38,285 bases of DNA from JAEZHK01 sp964575255 (GCA_964575255.1 CAZNPZ010000024.1:1-38285); one strand, 5' to 3'; shown: positions 6,951 through 15,286, counted from the first letter of the stretch. Notes: a model not told the origin generated them from the letters alone. Numbers and translations are program-made.

Positions 6951-8168
6951 TCAGCCCGCCTCAGCCTCGGTGATGGCGGTTTGCAGCGCGGCGCACGCAT
7001 CGGCGACGGTCGCCTGGCCGCTGAGGACGGAGGTCATCATCTCGGTCTGCGCGTCGTACCAAAGCGACTTCCGCGGGGAGAACGGGGACTGCACGCCGTA
7101 GGCGATCATGTCGGAGTAGCACTTGATGTTGAAGTCAAAGAGGTCGGTAAAGTAGTGCTCGGTGCCCTTGTAGGCGGGGATGGCGGCCTTCTTCTCGGCC
7201 TGCAGCTTGTTGGCTTCCTCGGTGCCGCAGAAGGCCAGGAAGTCCTTCACGACTTCGGGATTCTTGGTGGTGGCGGCACCGGCGTAGCCCAGGCCGTTGT
7301 AGATTGAGGCGCGAACCTTGCCCTGCGGGAGCACGGCCAGGTCAAACTTGCCGTTGATCAGCTCGTTCTGGGTGTAGGAGCTCATCATCCAGCTGCCCAC
7401 GTACAGCATCGCCAGCTTGCCCGCGCAGAACTGGTCGTCGGCGTTCATGTCGGTGAAGGATTCCTGCGACGGGGAGACGCCATCTTTGAGGTAGAGGTCG
7501 GCGTAGAACTGCACGGCCTCCTGGGTCGCGGCCTGATCATAGCCCGCCACGCCATCCTTGATGACGAAGCCGCCGTTCTGGTAGATGAAGTTGTGGTAGC
7601 CGGACTGGTCGGTGTTGGGCACGCCAAAGCCGTAGATGCCCTTCTCCTTGTCCGTCAGCTTGATGGCGACTTCGCGCAGCTTCGCCCAATCCCAGGTGTC
7701 GTCCGGGTAGGCCACGCCCGCGGCGTCGAAGATTTCCTTGTTGTAGGCCAGCGCGATGGTGTCATAGTCCTTCGGAATGGCGTAGTGGACGCCGTTCATC
7801 AGGTACAGGCTGGTCACGCCCTCCGGATAGGGGGTGTAGTCGTAGTTGAGGTCGTTGAGGTCGAGCAGCGCGCCCGCCTCGACGTACTTCGTGATCTGGT
7901 TGGCGTGCATCCACATCACGTCGGGCATCTCGCCGCCCATCGCGGCGGCTTCCAGCTTCGTCCAGTACTCGGTCCAGGGCGTCACCTGGGTCTCGATGGT
8001 TACGTTGGGATGGAGGGCGGTGTAGGCGTCCGCGATGGCGCGCATGCCGGGCTCCTGATTGGTGTCCCAGAACGCGAAGGTGATCGTCACCGGTGCGTCG
8101 GCAAAGGCGACAGGCAGGGCGGACAGGATCAGCATCAGGGCGAGAAGCAGGGACGTAAGTTTCTTCAT
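6951..8168 (-). CDS. Extracellular sugar-binding protein of ABC importer
   Basis: A 405-residue solute-binding protein of the SBP_bac_1 (MalE/UgpB) family that captures the sugar outside the cell and delivers it to the two permeases encoded next. The signal peptide is clear: MKK, a hydrophobic core of Leu/Ala/Met, and a likely type I cleavage after AFA at residue 23. There is no lipobox cysteine, unlike most Gram-positive binding proteins. Family features include WTEYWTKLEAA, MPDVMWM, YAIPKDYDT and AYNKEIFDAAG. ATG 8168 follows GGAGG by about eight bases. Second gene of the operon, 53 bp after GH38. Ligand unknown; the enzymes alongside suggest a mannose- and/or galactose-containing oligosaccharide. 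Confidence 0.9.
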   Translation of the reverse strand: MKKLTSLLLALMLILSALPVAFADAPVTITFAFWDTNQEPGMRAIADAYTALHPNVTIETQVTPWTEYWTKLEAAAMGGEMPDVMWMHANQITKYVEAGALLDLNDLNYDYTPYPEGVTSLYLMNGVHYAIPKDYDTIALAYNKEIFDAAGVAYPDDTWDWAKLREVAIKLTDKEKGIYGFGVPNTDQSGYHNFIYQNGGFVIKDGVAGYDQAATQEAVQFYADLYLKDGVSPSQESFTDMNADDQFCAGKLAMLYVGSWMMSSYTQNELINGKFDLAVLPQGKVRASIYNGLGYAGAATTKNPEVVKDFLAFCGTEEANKLQAEKKAAIPAYKGTEHYFTDLFDFNIKCYSDMIAYGVQSPFSPRKSLWYDAQTEMMTSVLSGQATVADACAALQTAITEAEAG

Positions 8169-8221
8169 GTCTTGTTTCCTCCTTGTTTTATTGAATGGTC
8201 ATCGACCACAGGGGAACAAAG

Positions 8222-10903
8222 TTACTGGAGCCGGATCGTCAGCGCCTTGTACCGGCCGAATTTGAGGTTTACGCGGCCGTTTTCAACGGACAGTTCCTCC
8301 GATGGCTCCTCCGCGAGGTTGGTAACTTTCGCGGTCGAGAAACCGTTCAGCCGGATTTCCGCCTCCGTCTCAAGGCCCTGGTTCTCGTAGAGCCGGAGGA
8401 TATACGCGGCACCGTCCGTGCTCGGCTTGAACGCGGAGAACTGGATGTTGGGCGCGTCCCAATGGAACGGGCAGGGGATCGAAGACAGCCCGTTCGGGTT
8501 TTGCGCAGTCCTCAGCGCGTGGGCGACCGGCGGGAAGAGGAAGGCCTGCGCGAGCGGCAGGAAGGGCGCGACATCCCCCTCCTCCGGCTGGTAGGGAAGG
8601 TACGCCCACTCGATGACGTGCGTTCCCAGGCACTGGGCGCCGTGCGTTACGAACGCTTCGGAGGCCGCGCCCGCGCGCATCCGGGTGTTGCGGCGTCCCA
8701 TCCTTTGAAAGCCGCGGAGCAGCGTCACATGGAGGTCGATCTCGCCGGACAGCGGATCGGGGACGGCTTCGTAGTCGTACAGGCCCTTCATCGCCACCGC
8801 GAGACCCTTGACCCTGTCCCGCGCGGCGATCCATTCGCGGCACGGAAGCAGCCGCGTCGGCGGCTGAAGCCACGGCTCGATCTCCTTCTGCCGTGCCACC
8901 GGGCGTTCCAGGATCGCCAGATGACCCTGCGACAGGACGGTCTCCGCGCGCACGCCCGTCGGAATGCGAAGGCGGATGCGGTGATCCCGCGCGGTGTTGT
9001 CAAGCGTCAGCTTTACGTCCGCGCGGCGCAGACCCCGGTACAGCGTGATGTCAAAGGCGACGGCAAGGCGCGCGTTCTCGCGGCTGCGGTCGTCGCCGAC
9101 CAGCATTTCCGGCACCAGCAGCGAGCCCTCGATACGCAGCGTCGCCCGCACGTCGCCGAGTTCCGTAAGGCGGCTCGTAAACGTCCCCGCCGTCGAACGG
9201 ATCATCGCGCCCGGCGTCCACGGCGGCGCGAAGTCCCAGGCGTCGCCCGCGTCCGCGTCCTCCTCCAGAAGGTTGAGGCTCGGCCAGCGGAAGCCGGTCA
9301 ATTTATCGGTCAGCGCAATCAGCGCGCCGTGCGCGTCGACCCGCAGGAATTCGTTTTCAAGGAAGTCGTCGCCGCCCGCCAGCCCGCCGTCGGGCTCGCG
9401 TTTCCCGGCAGGGACCGCCTCGTACGCTTCGATCCTATCGGACGGCGGAGCCATAAAGAGGATTTTCCGGAATACCTGCGCGGGGAACGGGTCGTTCCGG
9501 GGCTGGCCGAGGCCGTTCAACTCGATTTCTTCCCTCGGCAGCACTTGCGTGGGCAGCGCGCGCCCGTCCCGGGTGCGCATCTCAATGGACTGATCCCCCA
9601 CCGCCAGCCACACTTCCGCGGGCTGCGCCTCTTTCGCCGCCACCGGCGCGTACACGATCGCGCTCCTGCCGGAGACCGGCTTCATCAGGCTCCCCAAATA
9701 GGACAGTGCCTCGTGGGTCACGCCGGAAGCAATCTGCCGCGCGCCCGCGAACCGGGCTTCCATCTCCACATGCACCTCGTCCACCGACGAGCCGTGGATC
9801 GAGTCGTGCGCGCTGTTGACCAAGAGGAATTTCCATGCTTCCTCAAGAAGCCTCGGCTTATCTTTGTAGCCCAGCCGAGCCGCCATCGCGGTCAGCGGCT
9901 CCGCGTAACGTTCCAGCATTGCCTCACAAGCGAAGTTCTGCCGCTTCAGGTAGCTCCTCGTGGACAGCGCGCCCAGCAGCACGTACTGGTATTTGGAACC
10001 GGTCAGTTCCATCGAATAGACCTTGGGATCGCGCATGCGGGAGCGCGCGAGGCGGATGTAGTCCTCCACGTCGCCCATCACGAATTCAATGGCGTCCTGC
10101 ATCCGGTTGGCTTCCCGGATCGAATCGCCCACGTTGATCTGCGGCGGCAAATGGTCGTAGCCCGCGATCAACGGGATGACGCCGCTGGGGTAACGCTCCT
10201 TGATCCGGAGCGCGTTTTCGATCAGGTTCTTCGCGATCCTAGCCGGATCGTCGTGCACCGCCAGCTCCCTGTGGTACTCGAAGGACAGATAATCCGGATA
10301 ATAGGGCGTCTCGCGCGGCTGGATCGGGTCGATGGGTTTGTTGAAAATGTCGAACGCGCCGGAATAGCTCTCGCGGAAGTGGCTGGCCAGAACGCGGGAG
10401 CCGTCGAGGCCCTCGTACAAAAACTCGTCCGGGTGTCCGCCCGCGACCTCCGGCATGCCGCGCATGAACAGGAGGCTGTCGATCCCAAAGCCGTTCAGGA
10501 TCTGCGGCAGCTGCGGCGGGTGGCCGAAGTTGTCCGGCAGATACCCGGCGCGCATCAGGCCGCCGAACCGCTTCGCCTCGCGCCGCCCGAAGAGGCAGTT
10601 TCGGATCATGTTCTCGGCGCTGGGCAACCACTCGTCAAACTGGGTGTAGAACGGGCCGATCGAGAGCTTGCCGGATGCGATCAGGCGGCGCATCTCTTCC
10701 TCGTCCTCCGGCGCGACATCCAGGTATTCGAGGAGCGGGAAGACCTGCCCGTCCAGCACGTAACACTTGAAATCGTCGCGCGCGGCAGCCGCTTTTACGT
10801 CTTCCAGCGCCTGCACCGTCCAGAAGCGGTAGCTCCGAAGCGGCTGGTACCACTCGATGTCCAGATGGCCCGCCGTAATGACGAACCCAGTCAGCCTGCG
10901 CAT
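8222..10903 (-). CDS. GH38 alpha-mannosidase
   Basis: An 893-residue enzyme of glycoside hydrolase family 38, with no signal peptide, so cytoplasmic. GH38 enzymes are zinc-dependent retaining alpha-mannosidases. The zinc-binding HxD is in AGHLDIEW (H13, D15), the nucleophile Asp lies in LPDNFGHPPQLPQ (D124), and the other zinc-site residues in NSAHDSIHGSS (H366, D367). The middle carries the three-helix bundle and the C-terminal half the beta-sandwich domains of the family. The ATG at 10903 follows GGGGGA by seven bases. It is the first gene of the importer operon and faces an AraC regulator divergently. The substrate is probably an alpha-mannoside taken up by the importer; some GH38 members act on other or modified mannosides. 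Confidence 0.9.
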   Translation of the reverse strand: MRRLTGFVITAGHLDIEWYQPLRSYRFWTVQALEDVKAAAARDDFKCYVLDGQVFPLLEYLDVAPEDEEEMRRLIASGKLSIGPFYTQFDEWLPSAENMIRNCLFGRREAKRFGGLMRAGYLPDNFGHPPQLPQILNGFGIDSLLFMRGMPEVAGGHPDEFLYEGLDGSRVLASHFRESYSGAFDIFNKPIDPIQPRETPYYPDYLSFEYHRELAVHDDPARIAKNLIENALRIKERYPSGVIPLIAGYDHLPPQINVGDSIREANRMQDAIEFVMGDVEDYIRLARSRMRDPKVYSMELTGSKYQYVLLGALSTRSYLKRQNFACEAMLERYAEPLTAMAARLGYKDKPRLLEEAWKFLLVNSAHDSIHGSSVDEVHVEMEARFAGARQIASGVTHEALSYLGSLMKPVSGRSAIVYAPVAAKEAQPAEVWLAVGDQSIEMRTRDGRALPTQVLPREEIELNGLGQPRNDPFPAQVFRKILFMAPPSDRIEAYEAVPAGKREPDGGLAGGDDFLENEFLRVDAHGALIALTDKLTGFRWPSLNLLEEDADAGDAWDFAPPWTPGAMIRSTAGTFTSRLTELGDVRATLRIEGSLLVPEMLVGDDRSRENARLAVAFDITLYRGLRRADVKLTLDNTARDHRIRLRIPTGVRAETVLSQGHLAILERPVARQKEIEPWLQPPTRLLPCREWIAARDRVKGLAVAMKGLYDYEAVPDPLSGEIDLHVTLLRGFQRMGRRNTRMRAGAASEAFVTHGAQCLGTHVIEWAYLPYQPEEGDVAPFLPLAQAFLFPPVAHALRTAQNPNGLSSIPCPFHWDAPNIQFSAFKPSTDGAAYILRLYENQGLETEAEIRLNGFSTAKVTNLAEEPSEELSVENGRVNLKFGRYKALTIRLQ

Positions 10904-10921
10904 TTGTTTTCCCCCGTCATT

Positions 10922-10967
10922 TCGGTTTGCGCGTGGGCACGTCAAACCGATGGAACCGTTTGGTTCC
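10922..10967 (-). promoter_or_regulatory. Two inverted repeats in the GH38 leader, candidate operators
   Basis: TCGGTTTG (10922-10929) and CAAACCGA (10943-10950) are inverted 8-bp arms 13 bp apart. Directly beside them GGAACC, four bases, GGTTCC (10952-10967) forms a second palindrome. Both lie 20-65 bp upstream of the GH38 start, where a repressor or an mRNA structure could act. No known consensus such as cre was recognised. Confidence 0.4.
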
Positions 10968-11223
10968 GCGCTTATTCGCGCCGAGCGAACCCGACCGGCG
11001 CTTCATTTTTTCCTTGAACCACCATAAGCGATCTCAGCGGTTATTGTCTTTTTGCGCGCCGGTCAGTTGCATCCTGGTATTAACCGATGCCTGATGACCG
11101 GTTGTTATTGGGCGGCGCAGCGCATTCCATAATTCCGTCATCCCGATTGGGTGTTTAATGTAGACGGGTTGCCCCGCGCTTTTTTGTGCGCTTCATAAAT
11201 CCCGTATTTCTGAATTTACATTG

Positions 11224-11232
11224 ATTATATCA
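11224..11232 (-). promoter_or_regulatory. Possible extended -10 promoter for the sugar operon
   Basis: On the minus strand TGATATAAT matches the extended -10 form TGnTATAAT. No good -35 lies 17 bp upstream; that position overlaps the divergent AraC promoter. It would give a leader of roughly 310 nt before GH38. No better minus-strand promoter was found in 10946-11220; otherwise this divergent spacer holds only the repeats listed here. Confidence 0.35.
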
Positions 11233-11242
11233 GCCCATTTTC

Positions 11243-11271
11243 TTGACGGATAGATCATTTTGTTGCATAAT
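11243..11271 (+). promoter_or_regulatory. Predicted promoter of the AraC regulator gene
   Basis: TTGACG (11243-11248), 17-bp spacer, CATAAT (11266-11271), each five of six to consensus, about 33 bp upstream of the AraC start. It lies back to back with the possible minus-strand promoter of the GH38 operon. Confidence 0.65.
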
Positions 11272-11289
11272 AGAGTCAGAATGTTGCAT
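11261..11289 (+). promoter_or_regulatory. Direct repeats TGTTGCAT, candidate AraC operator
   Basis: TGTTGCAT occurs at 11261-11268 and again at 11282-11289, start to start 21 bp, i.e. two helical turns on the same face. The first copy overlaps the -10 box. A third near copy, AGTTGCAT, lies at 11065-11072 towards GH38. AraC-family proteins commonly bind such direct repeats, so autoregulation and control of the divergent operon are inferred. Confidence 0.45.
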
Positions 11290-11303
11290 GTGGAGTAATC
11301 GGC

Positions 11304-12146
11304 ATGGAAATCTACTGGAGCGATGACTCCGCCGACAGGGAACTCGTCGTCCGTCAGTGCGGGAGCGAATCGTGCGCGCGCGGCCATCAGTACGGCCCCG
11401 CCGTTCGCGACCACTTCCTGATCCACTACGTCGCGTCGGGCCGCGGCGTGTTCTACGCGGACGGCCGAACACACCAAATCGGCGCGAAGCAGGGCTTCAT
11501 CATCTTCCCCGGCCAGGAGACGACCTACCGCGCGGACGACGACGAACCGTGGGTGTACGGCTGGTTTGGCTACGCGGGGCGCAGCGCGGCAATCCTGACC
11601 GAGACGATCGGGCTGACGCGGGACGACCCGGTGTTCACGCTGGACACGGAAGCCGACCCTTTTCAGGAGATCCGGCGCATGATGCGCGCGGCGTCCGACA
11701 TGCGGCTGGGCGACGCGATGATGCTGGGCATCCTCTACCAACTGCTCGCGTGGATCGGCCAGGGCCGCCCCAGCGTCAACCTGGAGCCGGATACGAGATA
11801 CTGCAAGAGGGCGATGTGGTATCTGGAGGGCAACTACCAGCGGGACGTGCGGGTGACCGACGTCGCAAAATTTGTAGGCCTCAGCCGCTCGCAGCTGTTC
11901 CGCGTGTTCCAGCGCGTGGCGGGGCTGTCCCCAAAGGAGGCGCTGAACCGTCTGCGCGCTGACCGGGCGGAGAAGCTGCTCCGGGCGACGGATCTATCCC
12001 TGGAAAAGGTGGCGGTCTCGTCCGGCTTTTCCAACGCAGGGCGGCTGAACCAGGTGTTCCGCGCGCGCTACGGTGCGTCTCCGGGCCAGTACCGGAGAAG
12101 CGCAAAGGAGGGCGAACCCCTCCCGAAGATTGCGGAAAATGATTGA
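11304..12146 (+). CDS. AraC family transcriptional regulator (sugar operon type)
   Basis: A 280-residue regulator with an N-terminal cupin-like AraC ligand-binding domain (residues about 15-150, including HFLIHYVASGRGVFY and FPGQETTYRADD) and a C-terminal double helix-turn-helix domain (about 175-275, with SRSQLFRVFQ and VSSGFSNAGRLNQVF). This build is that of MsmR/RafR-like activators of sugar operons. The ATG at 11304 follows TGGAG by nine bases. It faces the GH38-importer-GH4 operon, the usual arrangement for its regulator, and is followed 60 bp later by a dehydrogenase gene in the same direction. Ligand and sign of regulation are not known. Confidence 0.88.
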   Translation: MEIYWSDDSADRELVVRQCGSESCARGHQYGPAVRDHFLIHYVASGRGVFYADGRTHQIGAKQGFIIFPGQETTYRADDDEPWVYGWFGYAGRSAAILTETIGLTRDDPVFTLDTEADPFQEIRRMMRAASDMRLGDAMMLGILYQLLAWIGQGRPSVNLEPDTRYCKRAMWYLEGNYQRDVRVTDVAKFVGLSRSQLFRVFQRVAGLSPKEALNRLRADRAEKLLRATDLSLEKVAVSSGFSNAGRLNQVFRARYGASPGQYRRSAKEGEPLPKIAEND

Positions 12147-12206
12147 TGGTATCCCAATGAGGCGAACTCATTGAAATATACAGGTAAAGCGGAAGGAGCG
12201 AGAAAC

Positions 12207-13277
12207 ATGGCGATTCCAAAGACGATGAAGGCGCTGGTGGCGCACGCGCAGGGGCAGTATTCCCTGGACGAGGTTCCGGTTCCCGTACCCGGTTTCGGGG
12301 AGATACTTCTGAAGGTGGAGGCCTGCGGCATCTGCGCGGGCGACGTGAAGGCGACGCACAACGCGGCGCGCTTCTGGGGTGGGGACGGCATGCCTGGTTT
12401 CTGTGAGCCGCCGTTCACCCCCGGCCACGAGTTCCTGGGCGAAGTGGTCGCGATGGGCGAGGGCGTCGAGGGCGGTTTTAAGATCGGCGATCGGCTGGTG
12501 ACCGAGCAGATCGTTCCCTGCGGCAAGTGCCGCTACTGCAAGGAAGGCAAGTACTGGCTGTGCGCGCCGCACAACGTGTACGGCTTCAAATACTATCTGA
12601 ACGGCGGCATGGCCGAGTACGTGCTGCTCCCGAAGAACGCGCTCAACTACAAGATCTCAAAAGACATCCCCATGGAGGAGGCTGTGCTGATTGAGCCCTA
12701 CGCCTGCTCGCTGCGCGGCGTAAGGCAGGGGCGCATCACCTGCGACGACGTGGTGGTCTTGTCCGGCGCGGGCACGCTGGGGCTGGGCATGGTCGGCGCG
12801 ATCAAGCAAAGAAACCCCAAGAAGCTGATCGTTCTCGACATGAATGACAAGCGGCTCGCCAAGGCGAAGGAATTCGGCGCGGACGAGGTCATCAACCCCG
12901 GAAAGCAAAACGCGATCCAGATGGTCCTGGACCAGACGGACGGCTACGGCTGCGACGTGTACATCGAAGTGACCGGGCATCCCAGCTCCGTCGGGCAGGG
13001 GCTGGAGATGATCTGCAAGGGCGGCCGGTTCGTTGAGTTCTCGGTGTTCAGCGCGCCCGCGACGGTGGACTGGTCGATCATCGGCGATACGAAGGAGATC
13101 GTGATCTACGGCTCGCAGCTCAGCCCCTACTGCTACCCCTCCACCATCGAGGGCATCACCGAAAAGAAGCTGCCCACGAAGGGCGTCGTCAGCCATGTGT
13201 TCCCGCTGGATCAGTGGGCCGAAGCGTTCAAAGTGGCCGAGGGCGGCGAGGCGATCAAAGTCGTCCTGAAGCCATAG
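12207..13277 (+). CDS. Zinc-dependent polyol-type dehydrogenase (MDR family)
   Basis: A 356-residue medium-chain zinc alcohol dehydrogenase. Catalytic zinc residues lie in ACGICAGD (C43) and GHEF (H74, E75), with LIEPYACS further on. The structural-zinc lobe has C105, C108, C111 and C119 (CGKCRYCKEGKYWLC). The nucleotide-binding fold includes LSGAGTLGLGMVGA. The N-terminal half, with RFWGGDGMP and PPFTPGHEF, reminds me of the erythritol/L-threitol dehydrogenase group, but that is from memory and the substrate is open; sorbitol-like polyols are the general expectation. The ATG at 12207 follows AAGGAG by eight bases. It is likely co-transcribed with the AraC regulator upstream and ends at a strong hairpin. 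Confidence 0.87.
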   Translation: MAIPKTMKALVAHAQGQYSLDEVPVPVPGFGEILLKVEACGICAGDVKATHNAARFWGGDGMPGFCEPPFTPGHEFLGEVVAMGEGVEGGFKIGDRLVTEQIVPCGKCRYCKEGKYWLCAPHNVYGFKYYLNGGMAEYVLLPKNALNYKISKDIPMEEAVLIEPYACSLRGVRQGRITCDDVVVLSGAGTLGLGMVGAIKQRNPKKLIVLDMNDKRLAKAKEFGADEVINPGKQNAIQMVLDQTDGYGCDVYIEVTGHPSSVGQGLEMICKGGRFVEFSVFSAPATVDWSIIGDTKEIVIYGSQLSPYCYPSTIEGITEKKLPTKGVVSHVFPLDQWAEAFKVAEGGEAIKVVLKP

Positions 13278-13293
13278 AAATCACAAGTCTCAA

Positions 13294-13325
13294 AACGGGG
13301 CGCGCCATATTCGGCGCGCCCCGTT
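13294..13325 (+). terminator. Terminator-like hairpin after the dehydrogenase gene
   Basis: AACGGGGCGCGCC, loop ATATTC, GGCGCGCCCCGTT: a perfect 13-bp stem starting 16 bp after the stop. No T-run follows on the plus strand, so it may work with Rho or protect the transcript end. Confidence 0.55.
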
Positions 13326-13347
13326 CGGGATTGACGGAGCACATTCC

Positions 13348-14208
13348 ATGAATACCTACGTCCGCCTGATCACCGACACCGTCTCATACATTGAAGCAAA
13401 CATCCGGGAGGAACTGTCGCTTGAGGCGGTTTCCGGCCGCTTCAGCGTGTCCGCATTCCACTTTGACCGGATGTTTAAAACCGTCACCGGGCGGACGCTC
13501 AAGCAGTACATCCTGGGGCGCAAGCTGTCCGAGGCGCTGACGCCGCTCCGTGAAACGGACGAAAAGGTGATCGACATCGCCTACGACTTCGGGTTTCAGT
13601 ACCCGGAGGTGTTCAGCCGCGCCTTCAAAAGGCAGTTCGGCGTGTCCCCGGACGCGTTCCGAAAGGGCGTGACGGACGTACCGCCGGTTCCGAAAGCCAC
13701 GGTCGTCGAGCGGGACATCGTGAACTATCAGGGGACGATGGCGCTGAAGGGCGAGGGCGTGCGGCTGGACGCCTTTGAACTTGCGGGCGTAGAGTTTTCA
13801 GTGAATACGGGCGTTCCCGATTTCCGGCGCAACATGGAAACCGCTTCGGGCGATTTTCTTGACCGGGCGCGGGCGCATCCGGCGTTCAGGCAGGATCGGT
13901 TTTATACGGTGGTTTCCTGTAACGGCAGGGACGACGGGTCATACAATGTCTTTTGCGGCATGGAGACGGACGCCCCCGCGCCGGGCTTCACCGCCCGTTT
14001 GATTCCCGGCGGCTGGTATGAGAAATTTCTCTACACTGGCGACATGTACGAGATCCGGGAGAGCTTCGTGGACGACCTGTACCGCTGGGTGATGGTACGG
14101 GAGATTGAGCTTAGGCCAAACGGGATCGGTATGCTGAACATCTTCGGGTCGGAATACCCGTTCACGCACGAAGTTCAGATTCTGGTGCCGGTGAAAGAAC
14201 CCAAATAG
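13348..14208 (+). CDS. AraC family regulator with GyrI-like effector domain
   Basis: A 286-residue protein. The AraC double helix-turn-helix is N-terminal (residues about 8-110, including SVSAFHFDRMFK and DIAYDFGFQYPEVFSRAFKR). A C-terminal GyrI-like small-molecule-binding domain follows (about 120-284, with GGWYEKFLYTGD and HEVQILVPVKEP). This order is that of Rob/SoxS-like and BmrR-like sensors of drugs or small aromatic compounds. The ATG at 13348 follows GGAG by nine bases. The next gene is an SDR oxidoreductase 83 bp away on the same strand, a possible target. Ligand unknown. Confidence 0.87.
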   Translation: MNTYVRLITDTVSYIEANIREELSLEAVSGRFSVSAFHFDRMFKTVTGRTLKQYILGRKLSEALTPLRETDEKVIDIAYDFGFQYPEVFSRAFKRQFGVSPDAFRKGVTDVPPVPKATVVERDIVNYQGTMALKGEGVRLDAFELAGVEFSVNTGVPDFRRNMETASGDFLDRARAHPAFRQDRFYTVVSCNGRDDGSYNVFCGMETDAPAPGFTARLIPGGWYEKFLYTGDMYEIRESFVDDLYRWVMVREIELRPNGIGMLNIFGSEYPFTHEVQILVPVKEPK

Positions 14209-14291
14209 TCCGCAAGAAAGATCATGCGGCTGAAAGTCCAAAATGATACCCTTCCGTTGGCGGGGGAAAGCCCGCGCGGGAGGGATTGTTT

Positions 14292-15143
14292 ATGGATCTT
14301 CATGGTAAAGTCGCCATCGTGACCGGGGGTAGCAGGGGCATCGGCCGCGGGGCCGCGCTGGGGCTGGGAGAATACGGCGCGACGGTCTACGTCACCGGCC
14401 GCACCGAGGACGGTGGCGCGCTGCCCGACTTTCTAAAGGAAACCGGCATTCTGCGGACGGCTTCGGAGGTCACGGCGCTGGGCGGCGTGGGCATCGCGCA
14501 CCGCTTAGATCACGCAAACGACAATGAAGTGGAGAAACTCTTCGAGCGGGTCATGGACGAGCAGGGAAGGGTGGACATTCTGGTGAACAGCGCCTGGGGC
14601 GGCGGCGTCCACGCGATGCAACCCTACTTCTTCAACACGCCGTTCTGGGAGCAGCCGGTGTCACTCTGGGACGACAACTTCAGCGTTGGCCTGCGCTCCA
14701 ATTACGTCGCCAGCAGGCTGGCGGCGCGGTGTATGGTTCCCCAAAAAAGCGGGCTGATCGTCAACATCTCCTACTACGGCGGCAGGCATTACTTTAACAA
14801 CGTCGCCTACGGCGTATGCAAGGCAGGCGTCGACCGGCTGTCTGAGGACACCGCGCGGGAACTGAAACCCCACGGCATCCCGGTGTTCTCGCTGTACCCC
14901 GGCACGGCCAGCACCGAGGGCATGGTGGCCTGGGCGCGGTTCGACCCGTCGGTCGACCTTGCCGCGATGGAGACCCCGCGCTTCACCGGGCGCTGTGTCG
15001 CGGCGCTCGCGCTGGACCCGGACGCGATCAAGGAATCCGGCAGCGTCAAGATCACCGCCGAAGTCGCGGGACAATACGGGTTTACCGATGTGAACGGCAA
15101 TCAGCCCCGGTCGCAGCGGCCGGAGCTGTGGGCGGCGCGCTAG
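14292..15143 (+). CDS. SDR family NAD(P)-dependent oxidoreductase
   Basis: A 283-residue short-chain dehydrogenase/reductase. The cofactor loop is TGGSRGIG (residues 11-18), the LVNSAWGG stretch replaces the usual NNAG, Ser160 is in VNISYYGG, and the catalytic pair is Y173xxxK177 (YGVCKAG). All active-site residues are therefore present. The overall pattern (GRT early, EVTALGGVGI, long insert near 105-125) is that of the DHRS1-like branch; the substrate is unknown. ATG 14292 follows GGGAGGGA by six to seven bases; a TTG at 14286 is too close to that site. It may be controlled by the AraC/GyrI-like regulator upstream. Confidence 0.88.
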   Translation: MDLHGKVAIVTGGSRGIGRGAALGLGEYGATVYVTGRTEDGGALPDFLKETGILRTASEVTALGGVGIAHRLDHANDNEVEKLFERVMDEQGRVDILVNSAWGGGVHAMQPYFFNTPFWEQPVSLWDDNFSVGLRSNYVASRLAARCMVPQKSGLIVNISYYGGRHYFNNVAYGVCKAGVDRLSEDTARELKPHGIPVFSLYPGTASTEGMVAWARFDPSVDLAAMETPRFTGRCVAALALDPDAIKESGSVKITAEVAGQYGFTDVNGNQPRSQRPELWAAR

Positions 15144-15148
15144 AAAAT

Positions 15149-15230
15149 CCGTTGGGCGGCAGCACAAGAAATGGATTGTTCCCAAACACATGGGGAATGG
15201 CAAAAGGCCGCCGAAGCTGAAAACCAACGG
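15149..15230 (+). other. Nested inverted repeats between SDR and glnS
   Basis: CCGTTGG (15149-15155) pairs with CCAACGG (15224-15230), and inside these GGCGGC pairs with GCCGCC (15207-15212) and TTCCC with GGGAA. The structure starts six bases after the SDR stop and lies upstream of the glnS promoter, so it more likely ends the SDR transcript than leads the glnS one. Confidence 0.45.
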
Positions 15231-15286
15231 CTTACGCAGGAACTTTGTTCATTGTATAAGCCCTGATTTTTTACCTCATAAACCTG

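Noticed and set aside
8195..11017. A 940-codon plus-strand open frame opposite the GH38 gene
   Set aside because: Very Arg/His/Gln-rich product with no family motif; an antisense shadow of a GC-rich gene. The GH38 frame has active-site residues, a ribosome-binding site and operon context.
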